DNA of 64,000 nucleotides, taken from Vespula vulgaris (Eukaryota; Arthropoda; Insecta; Hymenoptera; Vespidae). Of the stretch, positions 27,408 to 39,835 are shown in pieces; the stretch's first letter is position 1, and each line of letters starts with the position of its first letter. The translations under genes were made by a program, and so were the position numbers. The stretch spans positions 11,267,473 to 11,331,472 of the forward strand of contig NC_066588.1 in NCBI RefSeq assembly GCF_905475345.1, written 5' to 3'. The notes under the pieces are model-generated. The model saw only the letters and a program-made list of their open reading frames with translations, had not been told where the DNA came from and made no database searches.

Positions 27408-30307
27408 TATATATATATTTATAAGGTACACGTGTCAACGGTCTTGTCGTGAACGTTTCCTTAATGAGATATATATAGAAAGAGAGAGAGAGAGAGACGT
27501 AAAAAAACTGCACGCAACATCGAGTTCAGGACGGACAAGTTATGGCGAACGGACGATCGACTTTTTCGTAATAATCGCGGGGTAAAGAGAAACGAGAGCT
27601 GACGAAAACGGACGAGGACGACGATCACGTACGGTCACGGCGGGTGAACGATTAGTATATATATATTGATAATATATCTATCTATATATATATATAAAAA
27701 TGTGAGATAGTAAGCGGTGGATGTCGTAGAACTCACCTCTCGTTGAAAGTCTCCTGACGAGCGTAGTTCTGCAGACTGCCCTCGTCTATTAGAAATTTCA
27801 TCCTTTCGAAGAAGGATGCAGTTACTGCCGGTGGTTGCTTTCGTAGAAGTATATCGATCGGTTGCGGTGCCGACACGCAAAGCTGACTACTTCGACATAT
27901 ATGGTTCGAGCAGCACTCGGGATCGGCACAATCGATGAGACCGTCTAAAACGTGAAGAATCGTTTCTTTGATAATTAACTTCTAAGAAAAGTTAAGCTAA
28001 TTTGAAATCTGATGGTCGTCCAATCGGTTCCAATCGTTGGTGTTTAGATTTTAGAATTTTAGTTCGGAGTGCGAATAAAGATTATCTCTTTCGTTAAGAT
28101 CGTTATTTATTTAGGACGATGTAAATGATCGTAATACCTTTGTCATTGTCTCGTCCGTCGTTACAATTTTGTTCAAGAGGGACACTGCAATCCTTGCCAT
28201 CCCAGCCTTCGTAACAACGGCACTCCCATTGACCATAAAAGCTGACTCTGCACTGTCCATGACTTGAACAGGCATTTGGACACGCTTCCATCGTACAATG
28301 TATACCGTTCCAACCGGTGACGCACAAGCACGTACCATTCTTGCACTGTCCGTGTTCGTTGCATCGTGGATCGCATTGTTTCAAATTACAAAGTTCTCCG
28401 GACCAACCGGGTAAACAATCGCAAGCGTTGTCCACGCAATGACCATGTGGTCCGCAATCCAAATCACATAGTTCTGAAAAACGAACGATCAAATTAAATA
28501 ACAAGCGAATAAGAGAGAGAGTGACAAAACATCGTCGGAAGAGTTTTTCATTGTTGTAATTGATAATTGATAATTTTTTATATTTGTAGTTTTGAAATTT
28601 GTATGAAAAAATTATTGCGAACTTTAAGAAGATATGTTGATTCGCATGAAAGTTTACCTTTCGAGCAATCGTCACCGGACCACATAGGCTCGCATAAACA
28701 AGTTTGAGTTTCGAGATCGAAGTTTCCATGACCGCTGCAATCTGGTAAACACTGCAACGCTTCCTTATCCATCTGGCTACAATCTGCGCCCTTCCATCCC
28801 TTCTTACAAATACACGTTCCCTCTGCGCAGAAACCGTGACCCGAGCACGTCGGATGTGGACAATCCACCTCCTCGCAGAACTTCCCTTTGTAACCGCGAA
28901 CGCAATTGCATTTTCCGTTGGTGCAATGCCCGTGACCGTTGCAATCTGGTACCTCGCACTCGTCATGCCTAAGGGAACATTCTTTGCCCTTCCAACCTGG
29001 ATTACACTGACACTCGCCATTAATATATTCACCTACGAATAAACAAACAAACAAATATTCAAATACACACACGTACATACATATATGTGTACACCTATAT
29101 GTACAAGATATTTTTGAAAATGTGAGAATAATTTCTGGGATAGATTCCACTAAAATAAAAAAAGAAAAAAAAAGTTCGTACGAATCGTATGATCGATGAC
29201 TTTGTTTTAGAATTATAGCCGCTTTTTATGCGAAACTTGTTATTTAATAATTTTCGTAGAAACTGTTCGAAGTGGCCAGTGTCGGCTCGAATACAAGCTT
29301 CCAAACGACGCGTCATAGATCTTCTCACTCGTTCAAAAGTATCAGGTGTTGTTTGAATTCGCCGACAACACTCTTGAATACGATATCGCAGTTCTTCAAC
29401 GTCGTTTACTGGTGCATTGTGAACCAAAGACTTTAGGTGCCTTCACAAATAAAAATCCAATGGATTTAGATCAGATGATCGTGCTTGGTCGATTAATCGA
29501 CCCTCCACGATCAATCCATTTATCAGAGAATCTCTCGTTTAAAAACTGTCTCGCCAGTCGACTAAAATGTGCTGATGCACCATCATGCATAAACCACATA
29601 CGGTCGACGACGTCAAGCGATGCGTCTTCCAATAGTTCATGTAAGTATTCCCTTAAAAATGAATTGTACGATCCGCCAATTAATGTCTCATTCAGAAAAA
29701 CTGGTCCGATCAAACGGTCAGCAATTATTCCTGACAACAGAGTCGTACGAATTACTGGAAGATAAAAACGGCTATAATTCGGAAACGAGGTCATATAAGT
29801 CATATCTTTATACGAACTTTTTCTTTTATTTTAGCGTACTGAATCTACCACCTTCAAAACTTACATTTTTGGGAATAACCTGTATATTGTATATAATTAT
29901 TTTAGATATCGAATCTCGAATATGTATGAATATTAATGTAATAAATAATGAAATAATTGAATAATTATTAATAACGAAAATAATTTACCTCGTTGACTAC
30001 AAAGAACAGGACATACGCTTTCGCTGCAATCTTCACCACCAAAACCAGGATTACATTGACAATGACCAAGAAGACATTCTCCCTTTCCACTGCAACCATT
30101 CGGACAATTATGCGTCATGTCCTCAGCTATAACCGCGATGAATGAAACTTCTTGAGGATCGCCATCGTCGTTGTAAAGTGAAAGAAACCAATGACCGGGT
30201 TCCATATAGTGAGTCACTTCTTTCTTTATAGACGGCTAGAGAATAATTAAGAACGATTAAAGTTGCTTTACACCTAAAATGTTGTAATACATTTTTCATA
30301 CTATACA

Positions 30308-30343
<36 letters not shown>

Positions 30344-33300
30344 TACATATACGCATACACACGATATTTAACATGGCACGAAACTTCATCTTTCCAATTT
30401 TTCTTTTCAAAGTTTTCGGGTCACGTTGAACACGCCAACGTTGAAGCAACGATAAAGAAAATGAAAATAAAGAAGATATCAAACAAAACGAAGACTATTT
30501 TACGTGTTACTTCGACGAGAAACGAAGTTGTTATAAACTCGAGAAAGAAAGAAATAAACCAAAAAAAAAAGAGACCGAGAGAAAGAAAGAAAGAAAGAAA
30601 AAGAAGGATAAGATAAATAAATAAAACCAAAAAAAAAACAGGGGCATCAGCACATACAATAACACTAACATGGGATGCCCTGGTGGTCCGAGCTTTGAAT
30701 CCACTTAGCACTTCCAGGAGGTCGTATTGCGTGTGTGTTGGTAATGCGTTTCTTCTTGCGTATACACCGATGCTAGCACCACGTGGGATGTTGTAATCAA
30801 AACGAACGTAGGCGGCCTCCGATTGATAGAATTGCATATTCCAGTAGCTATAAGGTTGAATCTCTTTGCTGAGTTTTTGTCCAAGGCCAACCTGAGCGAA
30901 GGTCGTACCATCGGGTGGGAACGATCTAGCAGGAAAGGTTCGTGCACCTGCGAATGAATAGAAAATACGATCGGTAAATTTGTAGAATCGTTTAACGATC
31001 TCGATTTTCCATCGTAGAGACAAAAAATCGATTTCGTTTTATAATCGTCGAAGCATATAATCGTTTTGAAAACAGCTCAGGCTCTGGATGCTATGCGATG
31101 TAGCGATTAATTTGTGTCCTCCTTAACGATTACTCGTCTGATCTCAATCATTGGTACCATGATTGAAACGATAGTCGATTATTAATTATCTAATTATACA
31201 TTGTTTGATTTCAAACGTTTTACTATAACCTAGAAATTATATTTAATGCGATGTGATTAATAAATTTTCTAATCGATAATTATCTCTACTATTAACAATA
31301 AATATGAAGAGTAACGCTAAGATACAAATCATACGATATTATTAATAGGGATATATTGAATAGATCAGAGGATATCGGTTACGTATAAAATCAATATTAA
31401 ACAATGATCTACGTAAAATTTTATAAGAACCATCCACAACCACGTGAAAAGCGATATCGATAGTTAACGCTTCAGCCAATACTGAAACTAACTCGATACT
31501 TACAAACAAACAAACAAACAAATAGGTAATACATGTCGCTACTAAGTGTCGAGGGCAAGCGAAGAAGCCAGCATTAGCGATAGAAAAGAAAAAAGAAAAG
31601 AGATTGGAAAATATAGAATATATAGTGTAAAAGAAATAGAGAGTAAGAGAAAAAGAGATAGATAGACGGATAGAGAGAGAGAGAGAGAGAGAGAAACATT
31701 CGAAAGAAAGAAAAAAAGAAAGAAAGAAGTAAACGGGGCCTCACCTTCGAGAATCAATATAATAGGCTCTGGGGGTAGTGAAGTGGTTGCAGAACACGAT
31801 ATAATATCGTTGGTAGTCGTTTCAGGTTCGAAAGTCGAGGAGGACTCGGTCGTTGATACGTTGTCCTCCTCGGTATAATAATCTTCCAAGGTTAGCGTCG
31901 TATCGTCCTTTATCAAATCCTCCAAATGACTCGTAGAATTTTCTTTCCATTCTGGTTTTCTATCCAATTGATCGGTTTTGACTTGGATATTCGTAATCGA
32001 TGGAACTTGGAAGGAACTGGAGTTGTCGGGAGGTTCGTGTTGATCGAAATCCTGCTCGAAGATGATATTAGTATCATCGATCGCTGAAAAATTGTCCCAT
32101 TCGTCAGAGGATGAATCCATGCACGGACAAGAGCATTCGCATTCGCCACCGCCCCAAATTGGGGGTGGGGGTGAAGCGGGTGGTTGAGGCGGGGGTGGAA
32201 GACGAACCACGTCGATCGGTTCGACGTAGTTCACGACATTCTCGGTTATTTTCCCATCGCGTTGAGAAGAGGATGATGTTTTTATTTGGTGAGCATTCGG
32301 TGAATGATCGTCGGGCTCGATTTCCATTGGTACGGAGACCGAAAGCACGTAGAGAGGCCGAGAAGCACCGGATGATGAGTCTCCGTTCGCGATCGTCACG
32401 TTTACGAGCACTCGATGAGTCGATGATGTTGATGTTGATGTTGATGACGATGACGACGATGACGACGATGATCGGTGATCGCGTTCGACCGGTACTTCGA
32501 TGATCTGCACGTGCTGAACTATCGGAAGCTTTGTATCCCCATTGAAAGCATCGTTCGACGAATCATGCGATTTTTCATGGCCGTTCTCGTCTTCCTTTTT
32601 CTCCAATCGATCGAAATTGCTTTGAACAGGTTTCTTTATTACCGGCTCGTCCCTTTCGGAAGATTCTTCTTTATAAAACTGTTCCTCAAATTTTCGTAAA
32701 AATTCCTCGTCGCTACCTTCGCGCATTACCACTCGGAGATCGTCCTTCCGTTGATCCAATCGATGATTCTTGTTAAGAGTTTTTACTTCGTTGTTAAGTA
32801 TGTCGGGTCTCTTATCAGGATTATCGATCGGTTTGTACACCGTTCTCGTCTTAGTCGTAGTACCAGAGTTTGTCCCGTGATTTAATTTCACAATCTCAAC
32901 CTCGTCCTGTCCGTAGCTGTAAATCGGTATGGGATAATCTCGTTGAAGTTCTTCAGATTTCTCCGAGGTCTTTATCGGTCCAGCAGGATCTTCGACGGAC
33001 TCGGCCGAAGAATCCTCTCGAGACAATTCTCGTGTCTCCTTTACAACGCTGGAACTGTCAGGAGGTTCTCGATCTTGAGATTCGTTCGCAGTCTCGTTCT
33101 CGATTTTCATAGACGTCTTGTCTGCTCGCATCGAACTATTCCACAGTTCGTCGGTACGACGATCGATCCTAGTGATCTCATTTCTTTTTTCCGTCGTACT
33201 CGTCGTCTCGTTCCAATTAAAATCGTTGGCTCGAATCGAGGACGTTTCTCTGCTCTCGTTTTCCTTCTCTATATCTATGGTAGTAGATAACTCTAGCGAA

Positions 33301-35332
33301 GCACTACTACTACTTTCTATACCGACGTATTCTTCAAGATCGTTCCTCATATCCGTGCTAAAGCTATTTACTTTCGACGATCGATTTCCTGGGGTAGCAA
33401 CGGTGTCAGGAAGTATAGCATTACTGCCAATACTCGAATCTACGTTACCCGTTAGTTCTACAGTACTAGTTTCTAACATTGCCGGTACTATGCTATCATC
33501 TATCATATTACGATTTTCAATGTTCATTGAAACTCCTTCGTCGTAAGGTATTTCATCCATTATCGGTGGAACTCCTGGGAAATCTTTCTTGCTTTCAATG
33601 GAAGACATCAAAGTGTTCGTGTAATATTTTCGACGATTCGTTGTATGAGAACTGGATGGTTCAGTAGTAAACTCCTTTGTTTCGAGTGATTCTCCGGAAT
33701 AAGATTTCTCGGATGAAGAAGAGGAATAGCGAATCGAATGATAAGGATCAGAGCTTGTCTCAGAGACCGGAGACCCAGAAACGAGTTCGATAGAGGTAGT
33801 TGTAGTATCATAGTGCGAGTAGTTAGCAGCGATAATGGAAGGGTCAGAGACGGGTCCGACTAGCGGCATGGTTCCCAAGGGAGAAGTACTTGACTCCTTC
33901 ATTCTTTCACTCATTTCCCTGGTGTCCTCGGGAAACGAAACCGCATCGTCGGATTTTTCACTTGGATTAGCTACTTTCGTATGCACCGTCGTGTCATGCA
34001 TAAATACAACAACCTTACCCTGATTATTCTCATGCAATGTATTCGGCGTGCTCCATGATTTTTGGATCATGGATTCCTCGGCTTCTCGTAGGAAATTTTG
34101 GGATTTGGTGATCGAGGAAGTGTCGTGCGGTAATACAGTTGCATGCCGGTTAAATATGACGTCTCTACGTTTACGAGAATACACAGAACGATCTAGCATG
34201 CTAGCCCAGGGATTGATATTACCTCCTGCCGATGTTTGCTGTCGCGTTCTACCACTGGCCGATTGTGATGACGTCGATGCCGTCGACGTGGACGTTTTGT
34301 TCGACTCGCTCGTCGGTGATTTTGCGTCTGTGTTGTCACCGATTAACACTGTGCACGCTCTTGTACCTTGATAAGACCAGGTTACTATGTTCGAAGCTGG
34401 AAAGAGAAAAAATATATATATATATGCGTGTGTGTGTGTGTGTGAGGGTATATATATCGGTTAATTTTTTTTTCTTTTCATTTCTTTTAAGTTAGACCAA
34501 TAGATTTAAATATATCGTCATGGAAAAAATTTGATTCTGTATGTAACTAACTTGCGACATAGGCGAGCGCTGCCGTTAAGCAAAGGGAGAGCGTAATTAC
34601 AACTATGGCAATTAGTTTCCAGCTGCACCAATCGATTCCTTTGCGGAAATGGCAGCGAATGCTTTGTCTCCTCATCGGGATCATCGATGGGGCGTGACCG
34701 TAAGGTAAAGGTACTCTGAAATCAAAGAAATAGAGAGTCGTGTTTTCATTGCGTTAAATCTTTTTTTTAATTCTATAATCAATCTATAATTCCCATAAAT
34801 GACCATTGAATCTTTAGATACGTTCATTCAAATACGTATTACAGAATATCGTAAGTATATTGATCTTAGAAATATATTATTATTTCACTTTTATATATCA
34901 ATCTTACAAAAACATTTCCGATATTCCGTAATGCGAATTATAATATAAATAATAAATCGATTGAAGATCTTTATCGACACTTTATCGATAACCTTGCTAT
35001 CGTATATCATATATTAATGAGAAAATCTTTCGACTTTTTATAACAGATAATATCTAGCATACATAAACCTATTTTTAAACAGCAAATTATTTTATGATAA
35101 TAATGATACTAACAATAAAACTATTTCTAATCATCGATTTACTTACTATTCTATTTTTAAACGTTTTCTTAAATTTCTTTAAACTTCGTTTCATACCTAA
35201 CATACTTCTCGACAGTAACTTAATTAACTGTTACTTCTTTCAATTCGATGCTCACAAAGGTACCACGCAAGGACGGGTTCGAGTTCTGACGTTTTGCGTT
35301 TATTGGAGACTTTTTCGAGGGTGCTTTGACTC

Positions 35333-35386
<54 letters not shown>

Positions 35387-37111
35387 CACATACATATATA
35401 GACATACACTCGTGTACTCTCTTTGCCAACAACTCCATTACGAAATTGCGCAGTTTCTCGATAGACTTGACGTAATTGGTGGCATACCGTATTATTAACA
35501 TTGAGTACGTTCTCGAAATATATTTCCATCTACTCGTCGTGATGATTTAACGAAAGAGCAACAAGAAGAAAAGTGGGGGAGAAAAAGAGAGAGAGAGACA
35601 GAGAGAAAGAGAGGATTCTCTTTCTCTTTCTTTCTATCTCTCTCTTCTATCCATTCGTCTTCACTCTTCTTTCGAACGCGTATTTATCTCGAAGGAGCCC
35701 GTTACCACGATCTCGTGTAACTCACAAATGCTTAATGAAAATATTTAAAGACAGGTGCTCGCTTTCCCAGGATCGCGAGAGGCTCTGTTTGTTTTCGTTG
35801 CAACGTTCTATAATGGAAAACGAAAAGCAGATGCTGGAGCACCTTCTTCGAGAACGTGCATCTTGTCTTCGTTTCTTTTTCCTGTATTTCTTTCTTTCTT
35901 TCTTTCTTTCTTTGTTTCTTTCTTTCTTTCCTTCTGTAGGTGTGTGTTGTATTGTTTGTGTATTTGTGTGTTTGTATGTGTTCTCTCTCTCTTTCTCTCT
36001 CTTTCTTTATCTCTATCTTTCTTTTTCTTTCTCTTTAAGATAGTATAAATTATCTTTCGCGAAGGACGACTCGTTTTAAATCGTCTTCATTTTACCGACG
36101 AAATAAAAGAAATAACAGTGAGAAAGATAAAAGAGCGTACGACTGAGTTAATTAAAAAAAAATTTTTTTTTCCTCCAATCCTTTTTCTTTTTCTTTTACA
36201 AAAATTTATCTTTCCTTCCCTTTCTCGAAAAAAAAGAAAAAAAAAAACGTAATAGATCAGACAACAATGGGAAAGATAGAAGAGCCAGGAGAATAAGTCA
36301 TTGTCTAAAAAATTTCTTTTTTCTTTCCCCCTTTATTTTTTTTTTATAAAAATTTATATTTCGAATGAAAATACAACAACAACGAACGAAACGAAAAGAA
36401 AAGAAGAAAGAAAAAGATCGATCGTTTTCTAAATCGACAGATATACGTATACCGAATGATTTTTCTCGTCACTTACGAAAGGTTCGTTCATTGTTGACTA
36501 GGTTTTTCAAAGAGATGCTGCTCTTTTAAACTTCACGACTATTTTGCGAATTTTGTTACAGTTCGTAGACATATATACGTACATATATACGTACATATAT
36601 ACATACATGGATACATACATATATACATACTCTAGTTCAAGGATCTATGGCGAACGGTTTGTAAAGGAAAACGAAAGGATCGTTTGATTTTTTACGGCTT
36701 CGAAAGCTGTTCTCTTTCTTCTCTTTTTTTCTTTCTTTAAGACAGTATAAATTATTTTTCGTAAAGGATGATTCATTTTAGATCGTTTTCATTTTACCGA
36801 CGAAATAAACGAAATGGTAGTGAGAAAGATAGAAGAATTAGAAGAATAAATAATTGTTTACAAAATTTCTTTTTCCTTCCTCCCCTCTTTCTTTTTTTGC
36901 AAAAATTTATCTTTCCTTCCTCTTCTCGAAAAACGAGATAGACGAAACAACAATGAGAAAGATAGAAGAGCTAGGAGAATAAGTTATTGTTTAAAAAATG
37001 TTTTTTTTTCTTCCTCCCTCTTCTTTTTTTTTCCAAAAATTTAGCTTTCCTTCCATTTAAAAAAAAAAGAAAAAACAACAGTAACAATAATAAAACACAA
37101 AAGAAAAAGGA

Positions 37112-37155
<44 letters not shown>

Positions 37156-38219
37156 AAAAGATCGATCATTTTCTAAATCGACAGATATATGTATACCAAA
37201 TGGTTTTTCTCGTCACTATTGACCAGGTTTTTCAACGAGGTGCTGCTCTTTTAAACTTCACGACTATTTTGCGAATTTCGTTACAGCTCTTAGACATATA
37301 CACATACATACATACATACATACATTCATACATACACTCATACATACATACATATATACATTCAGTTCAAGGATCCATGGCGAATGGTTTGTAAAAGAAA
37401 ACGAAAGGATCGTTTGATTTTTCACGGCTTCGAAACTTCTCTTCCTTCTCTTTTTCTCTCTCTCTTGAAGACAGTATAAGTTATTTTTTGAAATATAAAT
37501 TATTTCGTTTAGAACGATTCATTTCAAATCGTTTTCATTTTATCAACGACATAAACGAAACGATAATGAGAAAGATAAAAGGAGCAAAGAGAATAAGTCA
37601 TTGTTTACAAAATTTCTTTTTTCTTTCCCCCTGTTTTTCTTTTTTTTTTTACAAAAATTTATCTTTCGAATAAGAATACAATAACAACGAACGAAACGAA
37701 AAGAGAAGAAAGAAAAAGATCGATCGTTCTTTAAATCGACAGATATACGTATACGAATAAGTTCTACTCGTCACTTACGAAAGATTCGTTTCCCAGGTTT
37801 TTCAACGAGATGCTGCTCTTTTAAACTTCACGACTATTTTGTAAATTTCGTTACAGCTCGTAGACATACACACGTACGTAAATAAGTACATACATACATA
37901 CGTCCAGTTCGAGGATCCATGGCGAACGGTTTGTAAAAGAAAACGAAAGGATCGTTTGATTTTTCACGGCTTCGAAAGCTGTTCTCTTCCTTCTCTCTCT
38001 CTCTCTCTCTTTATCTTTCAATCTATCCTTCTCTATTTCAACTACACGACACACGACTACGACGACTACGACGACTATGACGACGAGAAGAACGAGGATT
38101 CTCGTTCAAACATCAACTTATTGTGCTAGTCGCTTGAATGGATGATTCACGAGGGTGTCAAAGCTTCGCTTCTGTGCGAAGAAGGGGAAAAAGAAAAAGA
38201 AAAAGAGAAAGAAGAAGAA

Positions 38220-38251
<32 letters not shown>

Positions 38252-38793
38252 AAAAAGAAAAAAGATGAGAAAAGAAACCGATGCTATTTTGTATCGTTAT
38301 GGCTCATTCGTTCCGATCTTTTATCTCGCACGCTTTTTGAATCTTTTTTGGCTTACGGAATTTTTTCGATACTTTTTTTCAACCCTCCATTCCCCTCATC
38401 CCCACCACGATTACCTACTTTAACAACATTCTTAATGTTTTTTGAGCATCGAACGACATCTTGAAAAAGTAGTTTCATCTTCTGTAATATTTGTTTGATC
38501 GAATTAAAATATTATGTTAAGAAAATAGAGAGCACGTTTCTTACCTGTCCATGTTGTTTTGCAGCTCGACTTTTATTGGACTATTCCCTGTCGATTGATT
38601 CTTATTGTTGTATTCATTCTTCGGTATCTCTGAAATGAAAAAAAGAAGTGGAAGATGAATGATCCGTTAGTAGGATTGTTAACGTTAATGGAATTATATC
38701 ATTGACGTAATCATTTAAATAATTATTATTTAGATAATTTTGTAAAATAAGTAGTAGGGAAAAAGAGTCTTCTATATATTATCCATAAAAAGA

Positions 38794-38839
<46 letters not shown>

Positions 38840-39149
38840 CTATATTTATATTTAAAAATAGTTTTTTATATTATTCATAAAAAAAAATATATACATATAT
38901 ATTTATATTTATATTAAAAAAAGTAAAATAGGTAATAAAAAAAGTTTTCTATATATTATCCATAAACTATATATATATATATATTTATATATTTATATTT
39001 AAAAATAGTTTTCTATATATTATTCATAAAAAAAATATATATATACTTATATTTATATCCAAAAATAATTTTTTATATATATATTTATATTTATATATAG
39101 AAACAGTTTTCTATATATTATCCATAAAATATATCTATATATATATGTA

Positions 39150-39180
<31 letters not shown>

Positions 39181-39796
39181 ATATATATATTTGTATTTAT
39201 ATCGAGTATCTCGTTATACTGAAAATAATTTATCGTGATTGATACAATACGATCGTTAAGTACAACTTGCTAATTTGTTCTTCTCAACCGGATAAATAAG
39301 TCTTTACGATGCCAGACGCGTTACCACTTTTCTTTCGTTCTAAGAAAACACATCGGTGTATAAGTAGACATCGTAGAATGTAGGAGAAAGAAAGATGAAG
39401 AATGAGAAGAGCTAAAGGAAGCGGTCATTGAATCGATAAGTATATGTGATTCATCGTGGTTTTGGTTTGAATTTCAAGGGATGATGACGACGACGAAGGC
39501 GATATCATAGACTTTACGAAGTAATAAATAAATAAAGAACAAAAAGAAACAGAAAAAGGAAACGCTTGCTAAAAAAATCACAAAGAAAGACTCATTGCAT
39601 ATGCAATGAGCAGGCAGGACAACGTCAAAATGAAATTTTCGATTTCATTTTAAGAAATGACGTTTTTATTGGTTGATGATATTTAAATAAAAATTATGAG
39701 ACATTATTGTACACGAAGAAGAAAAAAAAAAAGAATAAGGAAGAGTCAGAAAAATGTCAGTAACAAGGATACGAAGATATTAAAATTCCAATCAGA

Positions 39797-39835
<39 letters not shown>

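Larger units (their letters stand above)
29102..29883 (-). mobile_element. Decayed Tc1/mariner-superfamily element with long TIRs
   Basis: Inside the 956-bp intron between the EGF1 and EGF2-5 exons. The left end (29102-29224) and the complement of the right end (29883-29769) align over about 115-120 bp. Both start TACA, share AAAATGT, TAGATTC and CTAAAATAAAA, and close with GAATTATAGCC. Between them the minus strand encodes the C-terminal half of a DDE transposase: GPVFLNETLIGG, MWFMHDGASAHFSRLARQFL, and in another frame LNPLDF followed by a stop and HLKSLVHNAPVND. The N-terminal domain and first catalytic Asp are missing, and at least one frameshift and one stop break the rest. Non-autonomous and inactive by inspection. 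The exact family within the superfamily is not determined. Confidence 0.85.

Noticed and set aside
29095..29803. Active transposase gene
   Set aside because: The catalytic N-terminal half is deleted and the remainder is broken by a frameshift and a stop.
31542..31744. Extension of the stalk frame beyond the donor
   Set aside because: Adds only GA-derived Ser/Leu sequence, and splicing at 31744 restores the conserved ARTFPARSFPPDG junction.
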